From Jatrophihabitans sp. (GTDB lineage Bacteria; Actinomycetota; Actinomycetes; Mycobacteriales; Jatrophihabitantaceae): 64,000 bases of DNA. Position numbers and translations under genes: made by a program. A model generated the notes under the pieces. That model was not told the DNA's origin. It saw nothing but the letters and a program-made list of their open reading frames with translations, and did no database searches. Below, piece by piece: positions 35,864 to 44,500 of the stretch. Within the stretch, counting starts at the first letter, position 1. The number at the start of each line of letters is the position of its first letter. The stretch covers positions 96,841-160,840 of the forward strand of contig DASWNX010000021.1 in NCBI GenBank assembly GCA_036399055.1, written 5' to 3'.

Positions 35864-36400
35864 ATGGGACTACACTTCACCGAACTCGACGATGCGACGC
35901 GTCGCTACATGGTCGCTGAGTTCGACGCCGATTTGATAAGTGGCGACCTCTACAACAGCGTGTGGTTCACCGACCGAGCCCGTATCGACTACCCGGAGCT
36001 CTGCCGGATTGCCCTGACGTCCGGAACCGATGACAGTCTCACCACTGTGCTTAGCGTGCCCGGGATGTTTGTTACGGACTATCAGAAACGAAAGCCAAAA
36101 GGCGGCTTCACGACCGCCTCTGTCCCTTTCACTGCACCTGCGACCTTCGCCGAAGGCGAGTTCGGCCGATTTTACCTGCGTGGTTTGTGCCTGAGGTTGC
36201 TCGATGAGGGAACCGATCAGGTCGAGATTTATCGGGCGAAACAGGTAGCTAATCCCCGATCGGCATCGAATCTGTTGATTGGTACCGCTGTCGATCCCAC
36301 CGCTCTCCTGGCCGACCTGCGGACCAGCACCGGTATTGATACGGCACTAGGCCTCCCACCGGGCCCAAACTCGGGCCTGAGCGGCATGCGACGCCAGTGA
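35864..36400 (+). CDS. Conserved-looking protein of unknown function
   Basis: 178 residues, soluble, no signal or TM. It opens FTELDDATRRYMVAEFDADL and contains SVWFTDRARIDYPELC and a domain ending LLADLRTSTGID. Codon use and composition fit a real gene, slightly less GC-rich than the housekeeping regions. I recognise no family. It lies at the edge of the Ubl island, transcribed toward it. Confidence 0.65.
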   Translation: MGLHFTELDDATRRYMVAEFDADLISGDLYNSVWFTDRARIDYPELCRIALTSGTDDSLTTVLSVPGMFVTDYQKRKPKGGFTTASVPFTAPATFAEGEFGRFYLRGLCLRLLDEGTDQVEIYRAKQVANPRSASNLLIGTAVDPTALLADLRTSTGIDTALGLPPGPNSGLSGMRRQ

Positions 36401-36501
36401 CGTTTTCCCCTCTCTGCCAGCGAGGCCCGTACGGCACTTTGCCTTGATGAGTTGTTTGAGCAACTGCATCGGCGCGGTTGCGTTCATGCCGCCAGGGTGG
36501 C

Positions 36502-36720
36502 TTAGCCGTCACTAATGATTGTGAAGCGCACTATCTGCTCAAGGACGTCGGCGACCACCGATGCCCCGGCAGATCCGTCGTGTTCCCCTGGCGGTGTCGA
36601 GATCGCGGAAGAGCTCGATGATGTATGAGTTCGACCGGTAGAGGAAGAAGGCTGGCTCCTCGCCCAGTCGTCACCACCTCGGGTGGCTGGCCGCGGCACG
36701 CGCAGATCGGGCCACCTTCA
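36502..36720 (-). pseudogene. Possible decayed gene fragment
   Basis: Two minus-strand frames each carry protein-like pieces that join only through frameshifts: EEPAFFLYRSNSYIIELFRDLDT in one frame and SAGASVVADVLEQIVRFTIISDG ending at a stop (36502) in the other. No start codon is usable for the first piece. Looks like the C-terminus of a lost protein; identity unknown. Confidence 0.35.
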
Positions 36721-36939
36721 GAGACCGAGTTCGCCTAATACCTTCGCGACAGGCATGTCGTACTCGGCGTGCATCCACATCGCTCCACCGGCGGCGAGGA
36801 TGGTGTAGACGCCGGAGTTCCTGCGGATGCCGAAGATCCCGACGATGACATAGCTCGCGACGACAGCTGCGACGACGGCAACAGCTGCGTGGGCCAGGCC
36901 TTTTGCGAAGGCGTCGGGCTGGGACTGATCCTTGGCCAT
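36718..36939 (-). CDS. Small two-TM membrane protein
   Basis: 73 residues: helix at about 17-38 (AHAAVAVVAAVVASYVIVG) and a second at about 43-58. No family recognised. The ATG at 36939 has GAGAGA about 8 nt upstream. It lies 292 nt downstream of the JAB-E1 gene on the same strand, so membership in the Ubl operon is possible but unproven; the gap (36940-37231) holds no convincing ORF or hairpin. Confidence 0.65.
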   Translation of the reverse strand: MAKDQSQPDAFAKGLAHAAVAVVAAVVASYVIVGIFGIRRNSGVYTILAAGGAMWMHAEYDMPVAKVLGELGL

Positions 36940-37231
36940 GGTGGTATCTCTCTTTCTGGGGTCAGGACTTGGGGGCGTGGCGGCGTGGATGAAGACGGTG
37001 CTGAGTTCTTGGGCGCGTTGGGTGACTAGCTAGGTGAAGTTGCATCGTCGTGTCGTGGCATAGCAGTACGCCTGCGAAAAGGCCAAGCGAGGATGGTTCC
37101 GACCTGTCGGATCACTCTGACGGGTTGGGGACCGATCGCTAGCAATGAGTTAGGTAGCCACCCCGAAAGCGTCGGCTCCGTTCACGGCTGGGCTCCGCGG
37201 TGTCCTTGTATTAGCCGAGGGGCCGTGGCGC

Positions 37232-38713
37232 TCACCTGAGTCGCACCCCGGCTATTGGCTGGCTGCCGCCGCGGGCGAAGGCCGAGGTCGTGTTCGTCGA
37301 ACATGTCGTGCACATCTCCGAGCGCCGGGGGGCGATGCGCGCCCACTTGCCGCGGCGGGCGATGAGCCGGTGGTGCACGACATCCGTCTGCTCACTGAGG
37401 CCGGTCAGCGACATCATCAGCTCCGAGACGGCCGGGGCGACGGCGAGCGCGTTGAGCGCCGCGACCGCTGGGGCTGGCTCGCCCGTTCCGTAGTCGGCCG
37501 CGCGGCGCAGGGAGTCCGGAAGGGCCTCCCGAGCCAGCGCGGTGTGGTCGATGAGACCCTGGCAATCCAGGCATCCGGTCTCGGGCATCACCATGCGGCT
37601 CACGGCGTGGACGATGCCGATGACTCCGTCCTGGTCGACGTCGACCTTGACGCCGACCTGGGTGGCGGGAATCAAGTACTGGTGCACGAGCTTGTTCACG
37701 ACCAGCCGAGCCGTCGCGGTGTCTGCGGCGAGCATGATCCAGTCGCAAGTCGTGAGCGCGGCGGCTGCCTCGGGCTCGGATACGTCGAACTGGTACTGCT
37801 TAACCCGCACGGTCGGGTTGGCCCGACGGGCGGCGCGCGCTGCGATCGACGTCTTAAATCTGGTCCGGTTACCCAGCCACCGACGTGCCGGGGCCGGCAG
37901 CAAGTTCCAGGGGCGGCGGGTGAGCCATGTGAACGCGTCGAGAGGGCGAGAGCCGATGAGCCGCGGCAGGTTGTGAATCTCAACCCTGTCGTCGTCGATG
38001 ACCACGATCTCGCCGACGCCGAGCCGGGCGAGCAGTTCAACGATGAGGCTTCCGGCTCCGCCGGCGCCGACGACGCCAATTCTGGTGCGGGCGAGGATGG
38101 CGCGGCCAGCGACGCCGAACAGGCGCGCCTGGCGGTCGTCACCGACGTTGTCGTTGAGCCCGGGCCGAGGCGAGGGGTACAGCGTCCTGATATTCGGCCC
38201 AATGACGGTGGTCATCGCGAGCGAAGCCCGGCCGCCGTCGGGCTGCCAGATGTCCCCGGCGACGGCGTGGTCAGTGATGACTAGGGCTCCGACGGGCAGG
38301 CCACCTGCGATGTCGAGCAGGGCGCCGTAGCCGCTTTCGTGGGAGTCGAAGTCGACGGAGCTGAATCCCACGGACTGGCCGTGGTTGCCGTGGCCATGGA
38401 CCATGAGGACCGTCCAGCTCTCGCGGCGGGCGCGCTTGGTCATTCGGGTGAGGAAGGCGGGCGTGAGCGCCCGGTATCCAGTCGTGCCGGGGACGTAGTC
38501 GACGCCGTCAACAGCAGGAACGAACTCACGGGCGAGGAGTACCGGCCCTTCGGGTCGATCGGCGATACCACAAATCAGGACACCGCCGTGCTCGTCGTGG
38601 TCGCCGCGGTTGATGTACTCGGCCATCGCATTCCAGACGCCCTGTCCGATGCGTAAGGACCACGAAGGTGCGGACATGGCGGGAATGCGGTCGTCGTCGA
38701 ACGGTTCGGTCAT
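37232..38713 (-). CDS. JAB/MPN peptidase fused to an E1-like ThiF adenylyltransferase
   Basis: 493 residues. Residues about 15-165: JAB domain with EHGGVLICG and the metal site region MVHGHGNHG...SSVDFDS. Residues about 205-470: E1/ThiF domain with GVVGAGGAGSLIVELLARLG and IVVIDDDRVEIHNLPR (ATP-binding), and two CxxC pairs (CLDC, CTTC) expected to hold zinc. It would adenylate the C-terminus of the Ubl and also trim or remove it. Its ATG overlaps the E2 stop (ATGA at 38710-38713). Fused JAB-E1 proteins are known from predicted bacterial Ubl operons. Confidence 0.9.
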   Translation of the reverse strand: MTEPFDDDRIPAMSAPSWSLRIGQGVWNAMAEYINRGDHDEHGGVLICGIADRPEGPVLLAREFVPAVDGVDYVPGTTGYRALTPAFLTRMTKRARRESWTVLMVHGHGNHGQSVGFSSVDFDSHESGYGALLDIAGGLPVGALVITDHAVAGDIWQPDGGRASLAMTTVIGPNIRTLYPSPRPGLNDNVGDDRQARLFGVAGRAILARTRIGVVGAGGAGSLIVELLARLGVGEIVVIDDDRVEIHNLPRLIGSRPLDAFTWLTRRPWNLLPAPARRWLGNRTRFKTSIAARAARRANPTVRVKQYQFDVSEPEAAAALTTCDWIMLAADTATARLVVNKLVHQYLIPATQVGVKVDVDQDGVIGIVHAVSRMVMPETGCLDCQGLIDHTALAREALPDSLRRAADYGTGEPAPAVAALNALAVAPAVSELMMSLTGLSEQTDVVHHRLIARRGKWARIAPRRSEMCTTCSTNTTSAFARGGSQPIAGVRLR

Positions 38714-39213
38714 CCCGAGTTCCTGACGGTGGCGAGCACGCGCGCGAGCTTGCGGGCAGGGGAGTCGATGTTAGGGTCGCGACCGTTACTGCTGAGGCTG
38801 ACCATCACCGCAGGCTCGGTGAACCAGGACTGGTTCTGGTGCATGAAGTTTTGGCCGGCGGCGTTGGTCTTGCCGATCGGGCCACCGTCGATCCGAGCGA
38901 GGTCCGGGCGCACCCAGACTGGGTAGATGTCGCCGTCCGGCACCGTGTGCGGGACGTGGAACGCGACCCATGTGACCGATTGCTCGAAGGGCACACCTAG
39001 GTCGATGCTTTCGATGAACACGTGGGCACCACCGTTCCCGTCGGGCCAGTGGATCAAGTGACCGGGCACCTGCTGCTCGATCGCGGTGATCGCTGACTCG
39101 ACGGCTGGCGTGATCGCGGCGGCCGGCGCGGCGGCCGCGAGCGTACCGACGCGCTGCGCGGTCGCCACACACACGTCGTCAGCTGCGCTGGTGGAGGCGA
39201 TGGCGATGGTCAT
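38710..39213 (-). CDS. Prokaryotic E2-like (UBC-fold) protein
   Basis: 167 residues. The central pattern GAHVFIESIDLGVPFEQSVTW..FHVPHTVPDGDIYPVWVRPDLARIDG, followed by PAVMVSLSSNGRDP, matches prokaryotic E2 families. It should accept the activated Ubl from the E1. The only cysteine is residue 15, outside the fold core. It starts 5 nt after the Ubl stop and overlaps the JAB-E1 start, so the three are one translational unit. Confidence 0.8.
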   Translation of the reverse strand: MTIAIASTSAADDVCVATAQRVGTLAAAAPAAAITPAVESAITAIEQQVPGHLIHWPDGNGGAHVFIESIDLGVPFEQSVTWVAFHVPHTVPDGDIYPVWVRPDLARIDGGPIGKTNAAGQNFMHQNQSWFTEPAVMVSLSSNGRDPNIDSPARKLARVLATVRNSG

Positions 39214-39218
39214 GATCG

Positions 39219-39638
39219 TCAGGAGTTGTCGTCGGGCTTGACGGCGGTGAAGCAGTCGCCGTCGTGGACGGTCCAGTACTCGTCGTCGCCGATGGTGTGC
39301 TCGGCGTCCTTGCCGGCCCGCTCGACGGTGAGGTGGAAGTTGAGCTGGATGTTGGGGATGACGGCGGTGATCGCCTGCTCCTTGATCTCAAGGCCGGTCA
39401 GCCGCACGCCGTGCAGCGTGAGCGGGTGGTAGTTCATCTCCACCCGATGCTCGTGCTTCGGCGAGGGCCGAGGGTGGTCGTGCTGCAGGTCACGCGCGAA
39501 CTGCTTTTCGTCACGATCAAGTTCGGCCCCGACTTGCCGCAGGTGTTCCTCGTCGCGCTCGATGGCGCGCGGGTCGTCCTCGACGCGCCGGCCTGAGTTG
39601 TGGACCGGATCGAAGTCGGGCTGGGATGCTGCATTCAT
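39219..39638 (-). CDS. Ubiquitin-like protein of the multiubiquitin family
   Basis: 139 residues: a charged N-terminal half (about 15-55, likely coiled coil, ERDEEHLRQVGAELDRDEKQ) and one beta-grasp domain (about 62-139) with GLEIKEQAI, IQLNFHLTVER and the ending FTAVKPDDNS, typical of multiubiquitin domains. There is no terminal Gly-Gly; the conjugated residue is unknown. AGGAGA lies 8 nt upstream of ATG 39638. First gene of the Ubl-E2-JAB/E1 operon. Confidence 0.85.
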   Translation of the reverse strand: MNAASQPDFDPVHNSGRRVEDDPRAIERDEEHLRQVGAELDRDEKQFARDLQHDHPRPSPKHEHRVEMNYHPLTLHGVRLTGLEIKEQAITAVIPNIQLNFHLTVERAGKDAEHTIGDDEYWTVHDGDCFTAVKPDDNS

Positions 39639-39679
39639 GATCTTGTTCTCCTGTACTTGACGGGGTCCGAATCTTCATC

Positions 39680-39703
39680 GGTTTCATCGTACTCCATGAA
39701 ACC
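39680..39703. promoter_or_regulatory. Operator between the Ubl operon and the GHKL/STAS pair
   Basis: A perfect inverted repeat GGTTTCAT-8 nt-ATGAAACC in the 101-bp divergent intergenic region, with an additional TTCATCG direct repeat on its left. On the plus strand it ends 1 nt before TAGAAT (39705-39710), a likely -10; TTTCAT at 39682-39687 could be the -35, so the bound protein would occlude that promoter, and it also lies in the region expected to hold the Ubl promoter. Confidence 0.7.
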
Positions 39704-39739
39704 GTAGAATATGATTCCTCTCGTGTCAAAACAGCGTCG

Positions 39740-40663
39740 ATGCGGCGGCATCTCCTCAATGCGAGGGACACTTCTGCGGTGGAACTGGTGTTAGTCGGGG
39801 ACCGGCCTCTCGCCGAGGCCGCGTTTTTGTCTGGCTCCGGGACGGATAACCTCGTAATCGACGCGGCGAAGTTGAGCTTCGCGTGCCCCCTGGACCTGGC
39901 TGGCATAGTCGCTACCGCGCATTGGGCCGCCGGCGGCGCAATCCGCGTCACCCTAAAGCTCCCGTCTGATCCGGCGGCGACGGCCTACCTGCAACGTATG
40001 GACGTCCTGCGCCAGATGCCTGCGCGTACGCAGATCGTGGGCCGAGTCCCACCAGATGCTCGGACGGACCATCACGGCAGTCTCATGGAAGTAACTGCGC
40101 TCAACGAGAGGAACGTCGACGACCTGTCCGAGCGACTCGGCCCGCTCGTGACCGGGTTCTATAAGGATGGCTCCAAAGCGGGCGCGGCGGTGTTTCGAGC
40201 GTGCAGCGAACTCATGAGCAATGCAACGGAACACGGGCTTAGCGAGCGGGGAGCCTTCATGGCCGTCCAACTCCACACCGGGCGCACTACCGGGTCGCCT
40301 CGACTGGAGTTCGCGGTGTGCGACACGGGCATTGGGGTCATGAACCACCTGCGCCAGAACCCCAGGCATGCGCACCTCACTAGAGATGAGGTGGCGATCG
40401 CGAAGGCTATTCGAGCAGGCGTGAGCGGGGTCAAGTCAGAGCTGCGTGGCAACGGCTTGAGTGACGCCATCTCAGACACCAGCCGCTACGGACGCGTCGA
40501 CTTCCAGATCCGCTCCGGGAAGGGCGAGGTCAGGGTCGCGGGCGGCCCCGAAAGTCGTAGAACATCATCGAGCGGCCGTCCCGATCAGACGAGCGGTACC
40601 TGGGCGTGGCTCACCCACCACTTGCCGAGCGAGCGTCAGACTGTGGTTCAATCGAGACAATGA
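39740..40663 (+). CDS. GHKL-type ATP-binding protein (anti-sigma/histidine-kinase ATPase fold)
   Basis: 307 residues. Residues 1-120: STAS-like region; 120-260: HATPase with N-box E157..N161 (ACSELMSNATEHG), G1 box CDTGIG (194-199) and G2 RGNGL. No phospho-acceptor histidine domain. Paired with the STAS/DUF4325 gene 13 nt downstream, a recurring couple in accessory DNA, probably a signalling switch. The C-terminal 40 residues, overlying the second operator, look unstructured. Confidence 0.82.
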   Translation: MRRHLLNARDTSAVELVLVGDRPLAEAAFLSGSGTDNLVIDAAKLSFACPLDLAGIVATAHWAAGGAIRVTLKLPSDPAATAYLQRMDVLRQMPARTQIVGRVPPDARTDHHGSLMEVTALNERNVDDLSERLGPLVTGFYKDGSKAGAAVFRACSELMSNATEHGLSERGAFMAVQLHTGRTTGSPRLEFAVCDTGIGVMNHLRQNPRHAHLTRDEVAIAKAIRAGVSGVKSELRGNGLSDAISDTSRYGRVDFQIRSGKGEVRVAGGPESRRTSSSGRPDQTSGTWAWLTHHLPSERQTVVQSRQ

Positions 40664-40667
40664 AACC
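40645..40667. promoter_or_regulatory. Second operator copy upstream of the STAS-winged-helix gene
   Basis: GGTTCAAT-7 nt-ATGAAACC, the same right half-site as the operator at 39680 and a one-indel variant of the left half. It overlaps the end of the GHKL gene and ends 9 nt before the ATG at 40677, so it could control that gene separately. Confidence 0.6.
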
Positions 40668-40676
40668 GGAGAAGCC

Positions 40677-41255
40677 ATGACTCAGTCAGCCAGTTTCGAT
40701 GTCGTGCAACTTGCTAACTGGCCGGCCACGCGCGGCCTTGGGCAGGATGGCCGAGCCCGCCTAGATGATCTTTTGGGCGAGCGCGAAGGCGTCGATCTGG
40801 TGATCGACTTCGCCGGCGTAGAGGCCATGAACATCAGCTTCGCGGACGAGTTCCTTGGGAAGTTCCTCGCGTCTCATGACTTCTCGACCAACGGCACGAC
40901 TGTCAAGCTCGCCGGTTTGAACGCGGACAACCTCTATACCGTGGTCGTCTGCGTCGAACGGCGTGGGACGCAGGTAGTCGTAGTAGAGCCAGATGGCAAC
41001 CTTGCCCTCGTTGGCGAGAAGATGCTAGCTGATACCTTCGACAAGGCTCTAACGCTTGGGAAGTTCAAGGCGAATGACCTCGCCGTTGCACTGTCGCTCA
41101 CCGCGCAAAACGCCAACAACCGCCTGAAGCGGTTGGCTCAAGCCGGTGCGATCCGCAAGGCCCAGGTGACGGGGTCCACCCGCGGTGGCAGGGAGTACAT
41201 GTACGAAGTCCTGCCGTCCGAGGTAGCAGACCCCGCACAGCTCACGTCCGCCTAA
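40677..41255 (+). CDS. STAS-like (DUF4325) protein with C-terminal winged helix
   Basis: 192 residues. N-terminal STAS-like domain (about 5-100: VDLVIDFAGVEAMNISFADEFLG) and a winged helix-turn-helix (about 125-180: ALSLTAQNANNRLKRLAQAGAIRKA, then RGGREYMYEVL). Likely the DNA-binding partner of the GHKL ATPase and the best candidate to bind the two operators. The ATG at 40677 has GGAGA 5 nt upstream; the longer frame is not supported. Confidence 0.82.
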   Translation: MTQSASFDVVQLANWPATRGLGQDGRARLDDLLGEREGVDLVIDFAGVEAMNISFADEFLGKFLASHDFSTNGTTVKLAGLNADNLYTVVVCVERRGTQVVVVEPDGNLALVGEKMLADTFDKALTLGKFKANDLAVALSLTAQNANNRLKRLAQAGAIRKAQVTGSTRGGREYMYEVLPSEVADPAQLTSA

Positions 41256-41565
41256 GCGAGCCCTCTCAAAGCTAATTGACATTGTTCGCGTCGGGTAGTG
41301 ACGGACGCGTCCTGGTAGCCAGCGCGCATAACGAGGCCTTCGCCCGCGATACCGGCAAACGTGAGTGAGCGCGTAGTCGGTGTTATGCGCGTGAGGCTGT
41401 GCCTGAACCGCACTCCGATCCGTGAGCCGATCAGGTGCCGTCCGCGATTCCACGGTGCCCGCCATGTGCTGAACTTCGGACAACTTCGAATCCGGCGGCT
41501 CGAAGTGGGGACAACAGCCACTCCAACCTAACGGCATCCAGCCGGCAGCATTGAGCAAGCCCGGC
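41256..41565. other. Intergenic region between the Ubl-island regulator and mfd
   Basis: 310 nt between convergent genes. It contains a pair of similar CTTCGAA/CTCGAAG-GGGACAAC segments (about 41476-41519) that look like worn repeat ends, but no inverted repeat, transposase or ORF. I see no clear terminator. Confidence 0.4.
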
Positions 41566-44500
41566 TCAGTTGGCCAGCACGGCCCGCAGCACCGGCCCGA
41601 GAATGGCCTCCAGCAAATCAGCGCACCAGGTCAGCAGCGGCTGGTCGCGCAACGGCTCGCCGCCGAACTTGGCCTCGGCCCAGCTGCCGTCGGGCTTGAC
41701 CACGCCCTTGGGACGAGCAGCCGCCATGGTCGACACCGCCGGCTTGTAGACGGTCTTCTCATACGTGCGCTGCAGCCGGACCTGAGCCGACTCGGGCAGC
41801 AGCACCGGCGAGAACCGCACCGACTGGCCCTGCAGCGACACCTCGGTGATGCCGAACTTGCGGCACACCACCTTGAACCGGGCCACCGCCAGCAGGTTGT
41901 CCACCTCCAGCGGCATCGGGCCGAACCGGTCCAGCAGCTCCAGCCGCACCGCGTCGACCGCCTCGTCGGTGGTGGCGTTGGCCAGCGCCCGGTAGGCCTC
42001 CAGCCGCAGCCGCTCGCCGGGCAGGTAGTCCTGCGGCAGGTTGGCGTTGACCGGCAGGTCGACCTTGACCTCGCTGAACTGCTCCTGCTCCTCGCCGCGG
42101 AACTCCGAGACCGCCTCGCCGACCAGCCGGACGTAGAGGTCGAAGCCCACCCCGGCGATGTGGCCGGACTGCTCGCCACCTAAAAGGTTCCCGGCTCCGC
42201 GTATTTCCAAGTCCTTCATCGCCACCTGCATGCCGGCGCCGAGCTCGGTGTGCTGGGCGATGGTGGCCAGCCGGTCATGGGCCAGCTCGGTGAGCGGCTT
42301 CTCCGGCGGGTAGAGGAAGTAGGCGTAGCCGCGTTCGCGGGCCCGGCCGACCCGGCCGCGCATCTGGTGCAGCTGGGACAGCCCGAAGGTGTCGGCCCGG
42401 TCCACGATCAGGGTGTTGGCGTTGGGGATGTCCAGGCCGGACTCGACGATGGTCGTCGAGACCAGCACGTCGAAGTCGTTCTGCCAGAACCCCACCATGA
42501 TCTTCTCCAGCGCGTCCTGGCCCATCTGCCCGTGCGCCACGGCGATCCGGGCCTCGGGAACGAGCTCGGCGAGCTTGGCCGCAGTGCGGTTGATGGACTC
42601 GACCCGGTTGTGGATGAAGAACACCTGGCCGTCACGCAGCAGCTCGCGCCGGATCGCCGCCGAGATCTGGCGCGGGTCATAGGCGCCGACGAAGGTCAGG
42701 ATCGGGTGCCGCTCCTCCGGCGGCGTGAGGATCGTGGTCATCTCCCGGATGCCGGTCAGCGACATCTCCAGGGTCCGCGGGATCGGGGTCGCCGACATCG
42801 TCAGCACGTCGACGGCGGTGCGCATCGACTTCAGGTACTCCTTGTGCTCCACCCCGAAGCGCTGCTCCTCATCCACCACGACCAGGCCCAGGTCCTTGAA
42901 CCGGACGGTCTGCTGCAACAGCCGGTGGGTGCCGATCACGATGTCGACGCTGCCGTCGGCGATGCCGGCCAGGATCTGGTCGACGTCGGCGGCGTGGGTG
43001 AACCGGGACAGCTCCTTGATGGTCACCGGGAACTGGTTCATCCGGCCGGCGAAGGTCTGGATGTGCTGGTGGGCCAGCAGCGTCGTCGGCACCAGCACGG
43101 CCACCTGCTTGCCGTCCTGCACGGCCTTGAACGCCGCCCGCACCGCGACCTCCGTCTTGCCGTAGCCGACGTCGCCGCAAATCACCCGGTCCATCGGCAG
43201 CTCTTTCTCCATGTCTGCCTTGACCTCGTCGATGGCCGCCATCTGATCAGGCGTCTCGACATAGGGAAACGCGTCTTCGAGTTCGCGCTGCCACGGGGTG
43301 TCCGGGCCGAAGGCGTAGCCCCGGGTGGCCATCCGCGCCGAGTACAGCCGGATCAGCTCGGCGGCGATCTCCTTGACGGCCTTGCGGGCCCGGCCCTTGG
43401 TCTTGGCCCAGTCCGCGCCGCCGAGCCGCGACAGCGAGGGCGCCTCGCCGCCGACGTACTTGGTGACCTGGTCCAGAGAGTCGGTCGGCACGAACAGCCG
43501 GTCACCCGGCTGGCCCTTCTTGGCCGCGGCGTACTCGATGATCAAGTACTCGCGCTCGCCGCCGTTGACGGTGCGGCGCACCATCTCGACGTAGCGGCCC
43601 ACCCCGTGCTGCTCGTGCACCACGAAGTCCCCGGAGGCCAGCTGGATCGGGTCGATCGCGTTGCGCCGCCGGGACGGCATCCGGGACTTGTCCATCGCCG
43701 TGGTGCCGCGCTGGCCGGTCAGGTCGGACTCGGTGAGGATGGCCAGCTTCAGCTCGGCCGAGACCAGCCCGGACTCCAGCTGGCCGGTGGTGACGGTGAC
43801 AACGCCGGCGTCGAGCTTGTCGATGCCGGGCGCCATCCGGGCCGCGATGTCGGCGGCGAGCAGCCGTTCCAGTGCCCGCTCGGCGCTGCCGTGGCCCTGG
43901 AAGACCAGTGCCAGCCGCCAGCCCTCGCGGGCCCAGTCGCCGATGTCGCCGAGCAGCGACTCGGTGTCGCCGCGGTAGGTCGGGGCCGCTTCGAAGGACG
44001 AGTCGACGGCGGCGATGCTCTGGATGTCGGAGCCGGCGACCAGCTCGTTGTCGGTGCTGAACGGCGACAGCGACCACCACGGGATGCCCAGCTCGATAGC
44101 CGCGTCGCGGACCTCGTCCAGCGAGCGCAGCGACGCCGAGCCGAGATCGACCGGCGCCTTGCCGCCGCCGGCGGCAGCGGCCCAGGACGCGGCCAGGAAC
44201 TCCTCCGAGGTCGCGACCAGGTCAGCCGCCCGGGCCCGGACCCGTTCGGGGTCGCAGACCAGCACCGAGGCGCCAGGCGGAAACTCCTCGAGCACCAGGC
44301 GCAGCTCGTCGACCAGGACCGGGGCGAGGGACTCCATGCCCTCTACCTGGATGCCCAGGCTGATCGGCTCGAGCAGCTCGCCGAGTTCGGGATGCTCGGT
44401 CAGCAACGCCGCGGCGCGGGCCCGGACCGACTCGGTCAGCATCATCTCCCGGCACGGCGGCGCCCACACCCCGCCAGTGGCGATCTCGAGCGAGCGCTGG

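Noticed and set aside
36960-37060. 27-codon minus-strand ORF (MQLHLAS...) upstream of the small membrane protein
   Set aside because: No ribosome-binding site and a basic, low-complexity product; likely chance.
39723-39794. 23-codon ORF from GTG at a leaderless distance from the GHKL promoter
   Set aside because: It is out of frame with the GHKL gene, has no conserved features, and ends without coupling.
41470-41525. Insertion-sequence end near mfd
   Set aside because: Similar CTTCGAA-type words occur but there is no true terminal inverted repeat, target duplication or transposase fragment.
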